In this document: positions 17,695 to 26,215 of the stretch, one piece after another
Layout: each line of letters opens with the position of its first letter
How positions within the stretch are numbered: the stretch's first letter is position 1
DNA from: Nitriliruptoraceae bacterium
GTDB lineage: Bacteria; Actinomycetota; Nitriliruptoria; Nitriliruptorales; Nitriliruptoraceae
NCBI GenBank assembly: GCA_007121975.1
Contig: SKJO01000175.1
Location: 1-35,313, forward strand
Direction: 5' to 3'
DNA: 35,313 nt
Position numbers and translations under genes: made by a program
The notes under the pieces: model-generated
The model's input: the letters and a program-made list of their open reading frames with translations, nothing else
The model's database searches: none
What the model was told of the DNA's origin: nothing

Positions 17695-18239
17695 GGCGCC
17701 ACCTGCTCATCCCACGCCGCGGGGTAGGTGACGTACAGGAAGCGTGCCCAACCCGGCGTGGCGAAGGTCACGTGGGTGTCCCTGGGGACGAACAGCACGT
17801 CGCCCGGCAGTCCGATCACCGTGCCGGCGTCGGTGCCCAGATGCAGCTCCCCCTCGAGCACCACCTGGACCTCGTCGTAGGTCAGGTGCCACGGGAACGA
17901 GCCCTCACGCAGGGACATGACGCCAACCGCGACCGGCGCGCCGTGCTCGGCGGTGATCACGTCGCGCAACCGCACATCGAGCTGCGGCGGCGGGCCCGGC
18001 AGCGGGAACGGATCGAGCACGAGGCCGCGGGTACTCACGTGGCGCACCGTGGGTCGCGGCGGTGCGTCCGGTCGGGTGCGGTGCGCGTCGAGCGCGACCT
18101 CGTGCAGCTCGACGCCGCGCTCGCGGGCCTCGTCGACCGCCAGCGGCGTGACGATGGTGCCCGGGCCCACCTCGATCCGGGCCGAACCACGCTCGGCCGC
18201 CTCACGGATGTCGGCGGCCACGATCACGGGTGTCGGCAT
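17691..18239 (-). CDS. eutQ: EutQ-like cupin protein
   Basis: FPWHLTYDEVQVVLEGELHLGTDAGTVIGLPGDVLFVPRDTHVTFATPGWARFLYVTYPAAWDE; N-terminal VIVAADIREAAERGSARIEVGPGTIVTPLAVDEARERGVEL; GGAG RBS before ATG 18239. Confidence 0.85.
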   Translation of the reverse strand: MPTPVIVAADIREAAERGSARIEVGPGTIVTPLAVDEARERGVELHEVALDAHRTRPDAPPRPTVRHVSTRGLVLDPFPLPGPPPQLDVRLRDVITAEHGAPVAVGVMSLREGSFPWHLTYDEVQVVLEGELHLGTDAGTVIGLPGDVLFVPRDTHVTFATPGWARFLYVTYPAAWDEQVAP

Positions 18240-18298
18240 GGGCAGCTCCGCGGTGACCGGCACGGGGCCGGCGGGCCGTCAGCGATCAGTTCGATGGG

Positions 18299-18586
18299 TC
18301 AGTCCACCGAGGGCAGGATCGCCTCGACGTCCCCGTGCGGACGCGGGATCACGTGCACGCTGACGAGCTCGCCGATCCGCCCGGCCGCAGCCGCACCCGC
18401 GTCGGTTGCCGCCTTGACCGCACCGACGTCGCCACGGACCATCACGGTGACGTAGCCGCCCCCGATGATCTCCTTGCCGATGAGGGTGACGTTGGCGGCC
18501 TTCACCATGGCGTCCGCGGCTTCGATCGAGCCGACGAGGCCCTTGGTCTCGATCATCCCGAGGGCGATCATCTGGACGTTGGCCAT
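18299..18586 (-). CDS. eutM: Hexameric BMC shell protein (BMC-H, EutM-like), short form
   Basis: [96 protein letters not shown] 8 nt upstream of ATG. Confidence 0.93.
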   Translation of the reverse strand: MANVQMIALGMIETKGLVGSIEAADAMVKAANVTLIGKEIIGGGYVTVMVRGDVGAVKAATDAGAAAAGRIGELVSVHVIPRPHGDVEAILPSVD

Positions 18587-18838
18587 CTCGATTGTCCTTC
18601 GTGCTCGGGGTGGTGGAGCGCTCGCTCCGCCACCGGTGGGGGGTCGTACCGGGTCGGGGGTGGTTGGGAGTGGTGGGGCCGCGTGCTCCTCGAGGGCTGC
18701 GAGCACACCCTTGCGGGGACCGGCGGGACGGCCCGCTTCGAGGGCCGTGACCTGCTCGGCCGAGACCTCACCGGCGGCGAGCAGCGCACGGACCTGCGCG
18801 ACCGTGAGCACACCGTAGGCCTCGGGGGTCATCGCCAT
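18299..18838 (-). CDS. Alternative long form of BMC-H with 84-aa N-terminal extension
   Basis: Open in frame without a stop; ATG lies 1 nt after the dehydrogenase TGA (TGAcATG); extension [52 protein letters not shown] + Pro-rich linker. Confidence 0.55.
   Translation of the reverse strand: MAMTPEAYGVLTVAQVRALLAAGEVSAEQVTALEAGRPAGPRKGVLAALEEHAAPPLPTTPDPVRPPTGGGASAPPPRARRTIEMANVQMIALGMIETKGLVGSIEAADAMVKAANVTLIGKEIIGGGYVTVMVRGDVGAVKAATDAGAAAAGRIGELVSVHVIPRPHGDVEAILPSVD
18615..18639. promoter_or_regulatory. Two adjacent inverted repeats upstream of the internal BMC-H start
   Basis: GGAGCG-CT-CGCTCC at 18615-18628 and perfect palindrome CCACCGGTGG at 18630-18639. Confidence 0.5.
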
Positions 18839-18839
18839 G

Positions 18840-20300
18840 TCATGGTCCGTTCATCTCGGCCAGCACGCGGCGCACCGCATCGGCGATCAGGGCGGGGTCG
18901 AGCCCGTCCGCGGCGGGGGGCGCGGCCGTCGACCAGGCAGCGGCGGGCGGGCGACGGACCTCGGAGGCCAGGCGCTTGACGTTGAGCACGTGGTGCACGG
19001 TGATGTTGTCGCTGACGACCGCACCGCCGATGCCCCCGGGTGCGAGCGTCATCGACGGCGCGAGGCCGGTGCTCGCGCCGATGGCCCCGAAGGTGCCCCA
19101 GGTGTTGACCAGGATGCGGAACGCCGGCTTCTCGCAGCCGAAGGCCAGGATCACGTCCTCGTCGGCCGCGTGGATGACCAGCGAATGGCCCTCCCCGCCG
19201 AACTGCAGCAGCTGGATCGAACGCTCACAGCCGGCACGCCAACCGTCCTCGACGAGGAAGCCGAGGACCGTGGTCAGCTTCTCCTGACTCAGCGGGTGGG
19301 CCGGGCCGACCCCTGCGAGGTCGGCCACGAGCACCCGCGCCGAGGCCGGTACCGGGAACCCGGCGAGCTCACCGATGCGCTGCGGGGTCCGGCCCACGAA
19401 CCGGGCCTGCATCACCCCGTCGGGCCGGAACAGCTGGGCCGCGAGGCTGGTGGCCTGCTCGGGGGTGAGCCAGTGGGCCCCGTTGGCCTCCATCTGCGCG
19501 CGCAGCTCGGCGGCGATGGGCCGGTCCGCCACGACCGTCTGCTCGGTGGCGCAGATGGTGGAGTTGTCGAACGCCTTGGAGTTGACGATGTCGGCGGCGG
19601 CGCGGGCGACATCCGCGCTGCGGTCGACGTAGGCCGGCACGTTGCCGGGGCCGACCCCGAGCGCCGGCTTGCCGGTGCTGTGCGCGGCCCGCACCATCGC
19701 GCTGCCCCCGGTGGCCAGGATCATCGAGGTGGCCTCGTGCGCCAGCAGCTCCTGGGTCCCGGGCAGCGTGACGGTGGTGAGGCAGCTGACCAGCCCGGGC
19801 GGCATCCCGGCAGCCTCACCGGCCTCGGCCATCACGCGGACCGCCTCGGAGGTGCAGGCCACCGCCGTGGGGTGGGGCGCGACCACGATGCCGTTGCCGG
19901 CCTTGACCGAGATCAGGACCTTGAAGATCGCCGTCGAGGTCGGGTTGGTCGAGGGTGACAGCGCGGCGATCACGCCGACCGGCCACCCGATCTCCACGAT
20001 CCCGCGCGGCGCATCCCGGCGCAGCACCCCGACGGTGGGTACCTCCCGGATCGAGGCCCACACGTCACGGCTGGCGAACTCGTTCTTGAGCCGCTTGTGC
20101 TCGGCGACGCCGTACCCCGTCTCCTCGTAGGCCAGCACGCCGAGCCGGCCGGCCGCGGCGAGGGCGGCGTCGGCCATCGCCGCGCAGACCCGGTCGACGC
20201 CGGCCTGGTCGGCAGCGCTGAAGACACGCTGGGCCTCACGCGCCGCGATCGCCAGGCGACGCGCCTGCTGGATGCTGCGAAGATCGAGGTCGAACTCCAT
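18840..20300 (-). CDS. eutE: CoA-acylating acetaldehyde dehydrogenase (EutE-like)
   Basis: [31 protein letters not shown]...[36 protein letters not shown]...[21 protein letters not shown] upstream of ATG 20300; C-terminal helix [17 protein letters not shown]. Confidence 0.93.
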   Translation of the reverse strand: MEFDLDLRSIQQARRLAIAAREAQRVFSAADQAGVDRVCAAMADAALAAAGRLGVLAYEETGYGVAEHKRLKNEFASRDVWASIREVPTVGVLRRDAPRGIVEIGWPVGVIAALSPSTNPTSTAIFKVLISVKAGNGIVVAPHPTAVACTSEAVRVMAEAGEAAGMPPGLVSCLTTVTLPGTQELLAHEATSMILATGGSAMVRAAHSTGKPALGVGPGNVPAYVDRSADVARAAADIVNSKAFDNSTICATEQTVVADRPIAAELRAQMEANGAHWLTPEQATSLAAQLFRPDGVMQARFVGRTPQRIGELAGFPVPASARVLVADLAGVGPAHPLSQEKLTTVLGFLVEDGWRAGCERSIQLLQFGGEGHSLVIHAADEDVILAFGCEKPAFRILVNTWGTFGAIGASTGLAPSMTLAPGGIGGAVVSDNITVHHVLNVKRLASEVRRPPAAAWSTAAPPAADGLDPALIADAVRRVLAEMNGP

Positions 20301-20327
20301 CACGGCACGCTCCACGGGGGCCGGCGC

Positions 20328-20984
20328 TCAGTACTTGACGGGATCACGGGCGACATCGAGCACGGCGTCCTGGAACGCCAGACAAGCGGCGCGGCAGGCG
20401 CTCTGCGTCCCCGACAGCAGCGCACCGGAGAAGTTGGTCTCGGACGGTGGAGCGAACCACACCCGCAGGGTGACGTCCGCCGCCTTGATCGCGGCGTCGA
20501 TCGCGTAGGTCGCCTCGATCGGCGGAGCGATGAGGTAGGCGAGCGGCGTGCCTTCGTCGACCTCGGCCTCCTTGCTCAGGTAGCTGCCGGTACGTGACAG
20601 GGTGTGCGCGAAGAAGGCGAGGTCACCGGCATCGTCGGCGGCGGTGAACCAGGCGGATTCCTGCGCGTAGTCGATGCAGGCGGTCAGGCCCGCCCGTGCC
20701 TCGGCGGGGTCGGGGGCCGCCATGATGCCGATGATCTCTCCCGACAGCGGGCCCGAGGCGTGGGCCGAGCCCGCGTAGAAGCTGCGGGCATACACGACCT
20801 CGACCTCGGCCTTCTTGGTGGCTTCGTCGAGCGACACGTACAACGAGTCGTCGAGGTCGCAGGTCACGAGTGCGAGGCTGCGCTGGTCGGGGCGCAGCTC
20901 GAGCTTCGCCGCGAAGTCGGGATGGACGTTGGAGATGATGCGCGCCGACAGGATCGTCGGCTTGATCGGGTCGAGCACGGCCAT
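20328..20984 (-). CDS. eutL: BMC-T shell protein EutL
   Basis: LDPIKPTILSARIISNVHPDFAAKLELRPDQRSLALVTCDLDDSLYVSLDEATKKAEVEVVYARSFYAGSAHASGPLSGEIIGIMAAPDPAEARAGL. Confidence 0.94.
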   Translation of the reverse strand: MAVLDPIKPTILSARIISNVHPDFAAKLELRPDQRSLALVTCDLDDSLYVSLDEATKKAEVEVVYARSFYAGSAHASGPLSGEIIGIMAAPDPAEARAGLTACIDYAQESAWFTAADDAGDLAFFAHTLSRTGSYLSKEAEVDEGTPLAYLIAPPIEATYAIDAAIKAADVTLRVWFAPPSETNFSGALLSGTQSACRAACLAFQDAVLDVARDPVKY

Positions 20985-21005
20985 CGGTGTCCCTCCTCGC
21001 TCCGC

Positions 21006-21917
21006 TCAGCTCTCGGCGTTGGTCTGCTGGCGCAGCGCGACCCCGCTGGCCTGCTTGGCGAGCATGCGCTGGACGAACTCGACCACATAGGCCCCGGCCT
21101 CGAGCGGGTTGGTGCCCCCGTGCGCGGTGATCATGCAGATCAGGTCCCGGTCGGCGTCGGTCTTGCCGGGCCCCGGCTGGTAGCCCATGTAGGCGCTCAT
21201 GGCATCCGCGATGCCCAGGCCCGGGCGCTCCCCGATCAGGAGCACCAGCGCGTGGGCACCGATGACCTCGTTGATGTCGTTCATCACCCCGACCCGGGCG
21301 TTGGTGACGAAGAAGGGGGTCCCCACGCGCAGGCCCGCCGCCTCGAACCCCTGCAGCAGCACCGGCATGACCTCGCGCAGGTTGTTCTCGATCGCCGCGG
21401 CCGACAAGCCGTCGCCCACCACGATCTGGACGTCGGGTGCCTTGACGCAGCGCTGGTCGATGGTCGCCCGGGCGTCGTCGGACAGCCGCCGACCGAGGTC
21501 GGGTCGCAGCAGGTACTCCGCCCGGTCGGCGACCCGGGTGGTCACGGTGAACAGGTCGAACTCGTCCTTGACGGCCTCGTCCACCACCCCGTGGATGGCA
21601 TCCTGGGTGGCCCCGTGGTCGGCCTGGAACAGCAGCATCGACGCGGTTCGGGGTCGCGGTCCGGCCCGGCCCACGCCCAGCCGGGCGGTGGTCGTGGCCG
21701 CGAGGTTGGCCAGCCCCTCGGGGTCGTGGGGGTCGACCACCCCGAGCGCGTGGCGCCGCTCGGGATCGGTCGGGTCGGGCAGGTCCACGACCTGCACGGC
21801 ATGGTCGTCCGCGGCCGAGGTGGCGGGGCGTTCACCCCCGGCGGGTGCATCCGCCCCGGTGCCGCGCAGCTCGGCGACGACCGCTCGGACGATGCGCTCG
21901 ATATCGGTGGCGCTCAT
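21006..21917 (-). CDS. eutC: Ethanolamine ammonia-lyase small subunit
   Basis: LFQADHGATQDAIH...VQIVVGDGLSAAAIENN...GTPFFVTNARVGVMNDINEVIGAHALVLLIGERPGLGIADAMSAYMGYQPGPGKTDADRDLICMI; AGGAG RBS upstream of ATG 21917. Confidence 0.96.
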   Translation of the reverse strand: MSATDIERIVRAVVAELRGTGADAPAGGERPATSAADDHAVQVVDLPDPTDPERRHALGVVDPHDPEGLANLAATTTARLGVGRAGPRPRTASMLLFQADHGATQDAIHGVVDEAVKDEFDLFTVTTRVADRAEYLLRPDLGRRLSDDARATIDQRCVKAPDVQIVVGDGLSAAAIENNLREVMPVLLQGFEAAGLRVGTPFFVTNARVGVMNDINEVIGAHALVLLIGERPGLGIADAMSAYMGYQPGPGKTDADRDLICMITAHGGTNPLEAGAYVVEFVQRMLAKQASGVALRQQTNAES

Positions 21918-21930
21918 GGCGGTGGCTCCT

Positions 21931-23298
21931 TCAGCGCTGGAGGAAGAAGGACGCATCGCCGGCCTTCGGGGTGAGTCGTCCGTCGGCCATCAGCCCGATC
22001 CCTTCCATCCACGCCTCGAACTCCGGCAGCGGACGCAGCCCGAGGGTCTGGCGCAGGCTCGGCGCGTCGTGGTAGCTGGTGCTCTGGTAGCTGAGCATGG
22101 CGTCATCACCCATCGGCACGCCCATGAAGTAGTTGCAGCCGGCCGCGCTGAGCAGCACGGCGAGGTTCTCGATGTCGTTCTGTGTGGCTCGGGCATGGTT
22201 GGTGTAGCAGGCGTCGCAGCCCATCGAGATCCCGGTGAGCTTGCCCATGAAGTGGTCCTCGAGTCCCGCACGCGTGATCTGCACCGCGTCGTAGAGGTAC
22301 TCCGGGCCGATGAACCCGACCACCGTGTTGACCTGGAACGGGTCGTAGCGCCTGGCCAGTCCGTAGTTGCGGGCCTCCATGACCACCTGATCGCTGTCCT
22401 CGTGGGCGTCGGCCGACAGCGCGGTGCCCTGCCCGGTCTCGAAGTAGAAGTAGTTGGGTCCGGTGGTGACGCAGTAGCGCTTGGCGAGCTCGTAGGCCTC
22501 GTCGAGCAGGTCGACATCGACCCCGAAGGACGCGTTGGCCTGCTGGCTGCCGGCGATGCTCTGGAAGATCAGGCCGACCGGGGCACCCCGCTTCATCGCC
22601 TCCATCTGCGTGGTGATGTGCGACAGCACGCAGTTCTGGGTCGGGATCTCCCAGCGGTCGATGACGTCCTGGACCATCTCGAGCAGCCGCGCGACGCTGG
22701 CGGTGGAGTCATCGGAGGGGTTGATGCCGATCACGCTGTCGCCCGACCCGAGGCTCAGCCCCTCGTAGATGGCGGCGCGGATGCCGTCCACGGAGTCGGT
22801 CGGGTGGTTGGGCTGGTTGCGAGACGCGAGGGTGCCGGGCAGCCCGATCGTGTTGTTGCAGTGCGCGGAGATGCGGATCTTGCTCGCCCCGTAGATGAGG
22901 TCGAGGTTGGACATCAGCTTGGTGACCCCGGCCACCATCTCGCCGGTCAGGGCGTTGCTGACGCGGCGGATCATGGCGGGTGTGGTGGTGTCCGCGAGGA
23001 TCCACTCGCGGAAGTCGCCGACCTTCCAGCCCTTGATCTCGGCGAAGATGCTCTCGTTGACCGCGTCGTCGATCACCCGGGTGACCTCGTCGCGTTCGTA
23101 GGGGATCGCGGGATGCTCGCGCAGGGTGCCCAGGGTCAACTCGGCCAGCACGTAGCGGGCGGCGACCCGCTCGGCGGCGCTCTGCGCGGCGATGCCCGCC
23201 GCCCGGTCCCCGGACTTCTCCTCGTTGGCCTTGGCCAGCACTTCCTTGACCGAGCCGAACTCGTAGGTCGTGCCGAAGAGCGTGGTTCTCAGCAGCAT
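21931..23298 (-). CDS. eutB: Ethanolamine ammonia-lyase large subunit
   Basis: LMSNLDLIYGASKIRISAHCNNTIGLPGTLASRNQPNHPTDSVDGIRAAIYEGLSLGSGDSVIGINPSDDS...MGCDACYTNHARATQNDIENLAVLLSAAGCNYFMGVPMGDDAML. Confidence 0.97.
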   Translation of the reverse strand: MLLRTTLFGTTYEFGSVKEVLAKANEEKSGDRAAGIAAQSAAERVAARYVLAELTLGTLREHPAIPYERDEVTRVIDDAVNESIFAEIKGWKVGDFREWILADTTTPAMIRRVSNALTGEMVAGVTKLMSNLDLIYGASKIRISAHCNNTIGLPGTLASRNQPNHPTDSVDGIRAAIYEGLSLGSGDSVIGINPSDDSTASVARLLEMVQDVIDRWEIPTQNCVLSHITTQMEAMKRGAPVGLIFQSIAGSQQANASFGVDVDLLDEAYELAKRYCVTTGPNYFYFETGQGTALSADAHEDSDQVVMEARNYGLARRYDPFQVNTVVGFIGPEYLYDAVQITRAGLEDHFMGKLTGISMGCDACYTNHARATQNDIENLAVLLSAAGCNYFMGVPMGDDAMLSYQSTSYHDAPSLRQTLGLRPLPEFEAWMEGIGLMADGRLTPKAGDASFFLQR

Positions 23299-23344
23299 TC
23301 TGTCCGCTCCTCCATCCCGCGCCAAACCTGCGCTCCGGGTCGGC

Positions 23345-24793
23345 TCATCGGTTGAAGACCAGGGTCTTGACGGATACCGGCACGGCCCGACCATCGAGCA
23401 GCGGCCGGCCGATGTCGATGAAGTCGCCCTCGCCGAGGCCGATCTGATCGATCGTGATCAGCGGCAGGCCGGGACGCAGTGACTGCACGGTCTGGCCGAG
23501 CACCTGCGCGTAGTCCTGCTCGGTGACCACCACGAGCGGGACCCCGTCGGGCAGTTGCTGGTGGGCGTAGGCCGCCAACCCCCCCGCCACCGACGCGAGC
23601 TGGCCGTAGCTCATCGCGTGCGGCAACTCGAGCGCGATCGCGACCCGCCCGTCGCCCTGCGCGTCCCACCGTCGGGTCGCACAGCGCACCGCAGCGATCA
23701 GCGCCTCGACGTCGGTGGGCGCGGCGCGCAGATCGGGTTCGACCACCGGCAGGTCGCGCAGCGGCAGCAGGTCGGCGCGGACCCAGATCGTGGTCCCGCT
23801 CATCGTCACCGTCTGGCTCGCCGCCCCGATCACCGTGGCACTGAGCGTCTGATCCGGGGTCCGCAGGCCCAGCGTGGTCAGCCGGGGCTCCGCGGCCAGA
23901 GATCGTGCGAGCAGCGGTCCGAGGTCCCCGTACACCGCGACCTCGGCGAGGGAGTCGGCGGGCAGGCGCTGCTCGATGCAGCGACCGACACCGCCGGAGA
24001 CGAACACCGCGGTCACGGTGCCAGCGGCGGTCTCCAACGCCGGGGTGAGTCGAACGGCCTCGAGCAGGGGGGAGCTCACGCCGAGCAGCAGGTCGACGAT
24101 CAGGGTCGCCATCGCGTCGGTGATGGTGCGCAGCACCGGCATGGTGGCGCGTTGACCGACCTCGAGCTCGACCCCGAGGTGGTCGATGACCTTCTGCGCA
24201 GACGGGGTGATGTCGGTCACGGTGCCCGACCCGGCGTCGAGCTGGATGCCACGGCCCCCGACCATGATCGCGGAGGACGCGTGGTGGCGACCGGCGCGGA
24301 ACACCGCGGCATTGGAGCTCCCGCCGCCGATGTCGACGTTGATGACGGTCGTGTAGCGCTGCGAGGACCACGCCGCCGCCCCCGAGCCGCGGGCCGCGAT
24401 CTGCGACTCGAGGTTCGGACCGGCGACGGTGACCACGAAGTCACCGGCCAACCCCGACAACCGCTGCAGCACCGCATCGGCGTTGACGCGACCGGCGGTC
24501 TCCCCCGTGATGATCACCGCCCCGGTCTCCACCGATGACGCGTCGATGCCGGCGAGGCCGTACTCGTGGAGCACGAGCTCGAGCAGGCCGTCGACGTCGA
24601 TGTGGTCCCGGCCGGCCAGGGGGGTGAAGCGTGCGGCACCGACGTGCTCCACGCTGCGGGCATCGACCTCGATGCGCGGCACCAGGCCGAGCCGGGCAAC
24701 GTTGCGGACCCGCAGCCGGGAGAACACGACCTGGGTGGTCGTGGTCCCGACGTCGATCCCGACGCTCAGCAGCTCGCGGGTGTCGCGGGTCAT
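23345..24793 (-). CDS. eutA: Ethanolamine ammonia-lyase reactivating factor EutA
   Basis: LLSVGIDVGTTTTQVVFSRLRV...AVIITGETAGRVNADAVLQRLSGLAGDFVVTVAGPNLESQIAARGSGAA...NVDIGGGSSNAAVFRAG. Confidence 0.95.
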   Translation of the reverse strand: MTRDTRELLSVGIDVGTTTTQVVFSRLRVRNVARLGLVPRIEVDARSVEHVGAARFTPLAGRDHIDVDGLLELVLHEYGLAGIDASSVETGAVIITGETAGRVNADAVLQRLSGLAGDFVVTVAGPNLESQIAARGSGAAAWSSQRYTTVINVDIGGGSSNAAVFRAGRHHASSAIMVGGRGIQLDAGSGTVTDITPSAQKVIDHLGVELEVGQRATMPVLRTITDAMATLIVDLLLGVSSPLLEAVRLTPALETAAGTVTAVFVSGGVGRCIEQRLPADSLAEVAVYGDLGPLLARSLAAEPRLTTLGLRTPDQTLSATVIGAASQTVTMSGTTIWVRADLLPLRDLPVVEPDLRAAPTDVEALIAAVRCATRRWDAQGDGRVAIALELPHAMSYGQLASVAGGLAAYAHQQLPDGVPLVVVTEQDYAQVLGQTVQSLRPGLPLITIDQIGLGEGDFIDIGRPLLDGRAVPVSVKTLVFNR

Positions 24794-24845
24794 TGCGCCT
24801 GCTCTCGGTGGTACGGCACGTGGCCGCGGTGGGCGGGGAGGTCGG

Positions 24846-25136
24846 TCAGCTCTTGCGGAAGGTGACCTCCCCCTCGACCTCGAGCGAGTCGAGGATGCCC
24901 ACGATCGCCGCGTCGATCGGGCAGTCGGCGGTCCGGTCGGTGTGGCGCGCAGCGCTCCCGCGCGCCACCAGGACGAGCTCGCCCGAGCCCGCCCCGACCG
25001 TGTCCACCGCCACGAAGGCGTCGCCGGAGACGTCGTCCGCGGGTGAGGCCGGTCGGACGACCAGCAGCTTCAGGCCGGTCATCCGTGCGTCCTTGGCGGT
25101 CGAGACCGCAGATCCCACGACACGGGCGATGAGCAT
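24846..25136 (-). CDS. eutN: Pentameric BMC vertex protein (EutN/CcmL family)
   Basis: MLIARVVGSAVSTAKDARMTGLKLLVVRP...GDAFVAVDTVGAGSGELVLVARGSAARHTDRTADCPIDAAIVGILDSLEV. Confidence 0.94.
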   Translation of the reverse strand: MLIARVVGSAVSTAKDARMTGLKLLVVRPASPADDVSGDAFVAVDTVGAGSGELVLVARGSAARHTDRTADCPIDAAIVGILDSLEVEGEVTFRKS

Positions 25137-25259
25137 CGGCGGGCTCCTCAGCGAATCGGGCGGTGCCGTCGACCTCAGGCCGCGACGGCGGAAGAACGAC
25201 CACGCTACGCCCCCGGCCCGGGCCTGGGCAACCAGCGCGTCGAGCAGCCCACCCCCGCA

Positions 25260-26189
25260 CTACCCGAGCTGGCCGAGCAGTGCGACCATGTCGAGGTCGT
25301 CATGCAGCTGATGCTGCAGCATGACGCGGTCCACCCCGGCCTCGGCGAGCTGCGCGAGCTGCTGGGCGGCCTGCTCGACCGTGCCGATCACCCACGCGGC
25401 CCGCAGCCCCTCGAGCCAGGCTCGGAGGTCGCCCGGCGCGGCGGAACGCTGCTTGAGCCGCGCGGCGCGCTCCTCGACCTCGCCCTGATCCGCTCCGATC
25501 AGGCAGCCGGTCATGATCGAGAAGCGCAGCGGGGCTCGTCCGGCCGCCTCGGCGGCCCGGTCGATGCGCTGGCGCCGGACCCCGACCTCCTCGAGGGTCG
25601 GGAACACGGTGTTGTACTCGTCGGCGTACCTCGCGGCCAGCGCCGCGCTGCGCGGACCCGCCAGCCCCCCGATGATCAGGGGGATCGAGGGCTGCTGCAC
25701 GGCGGGTGGGCGCGCCTCACCGCCACGTAGCGTGTAGTGGCGGCCGTCGTGGTCGAAGCGCTCGCCGGCCAGCTGGCGGGTCACGATCTCGACCTGCTCC
25801 TCGAGCACCTCGAACCGGGTCGCGAGGTCGTGGAACGGGAACCCGAAGCGCTCGTGCTCGGCCTGGTTCCACCCCGCCCCCATCCCGAGCTCGACCCGGC
25901 CGGCGGTGACGTGGTCGACGGTGACCACCGACCGGGCCAGGATCGACGGATGGCGGAACGAGGTCGGTGAGACCATCGTGCCCAGACGGATGCGTTCGGT
26001 GAGCGCGCCGAGTGCCGCCAGGGTCGTCCAGGCATCGAGCGAGCCACGCTCGGCGCGGCCCTGGACCGACCCGTAGTGGTCCGAGCGGAACAGCCCCTCG
26101 AGCCCCGCGGCCTCGGCGGCCTGCGCCAGCGCGACCCACTGCGGCCAGGTCACGTCCTCCTGGCCCTCGATCATCAGGTTGATGCGCAT
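25260..26189 (-). CDS. LLM-class F420-dependent-type oxidoreductase
   Basis: MRINLMIEGQEDVTWPQWVALAQAAEAAGLEGLFRSDHYGS...RIRLGTMVSPTSFRHPSILARSVVTVDHVTAGRVELGMGAGWNQAEHERFGFPF; GAGGAG RBS. Confidence 0.9.
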   Translation of the reverse strand: MRINLMIEGQEDVTWPQWVALAQAAEAAGLEGLFRSDHYGSVQGRAERGSLDAWTTLAALGALTERIRLGTMVSPTSFRHPSILARSVVTVDHVTAGRVELGMGAGWNQAEHERFGFPFHDLATRFEVLEEQVEIVTRQLAGERFDHDGRHYTLRGGEARPPAVQQPSIPLIIGGLAGPRSAALAARYADEYNTVFPTLEEVGVRRQRIDRAAEAAGRAPLRFSIMTGCLIGADQGEVEERAARLKQRSAAPGDLRAWLEGLRAAWVIGTVEQAAQQLAQLAEAGVDRVMLQHQLHDDLDMVALLGQLG

Positions 26190-26215
26190 ACCGGCAGCTC
26201 CTCGGGTCACGCTGG

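Noticed and set aside
21199-23355. 718-aa plus-strand ORF
   Set aside because: Antisense to eutC and eutB, which are unmistakable; typical GC-rich shadow frame.
25210-25245. Promoter-like TTGCCC...TAGCGT on the minus strand upstream of eutN
   Set aside because: Weak match that could occur by chance in GC-rich sequence; needs TSS data.
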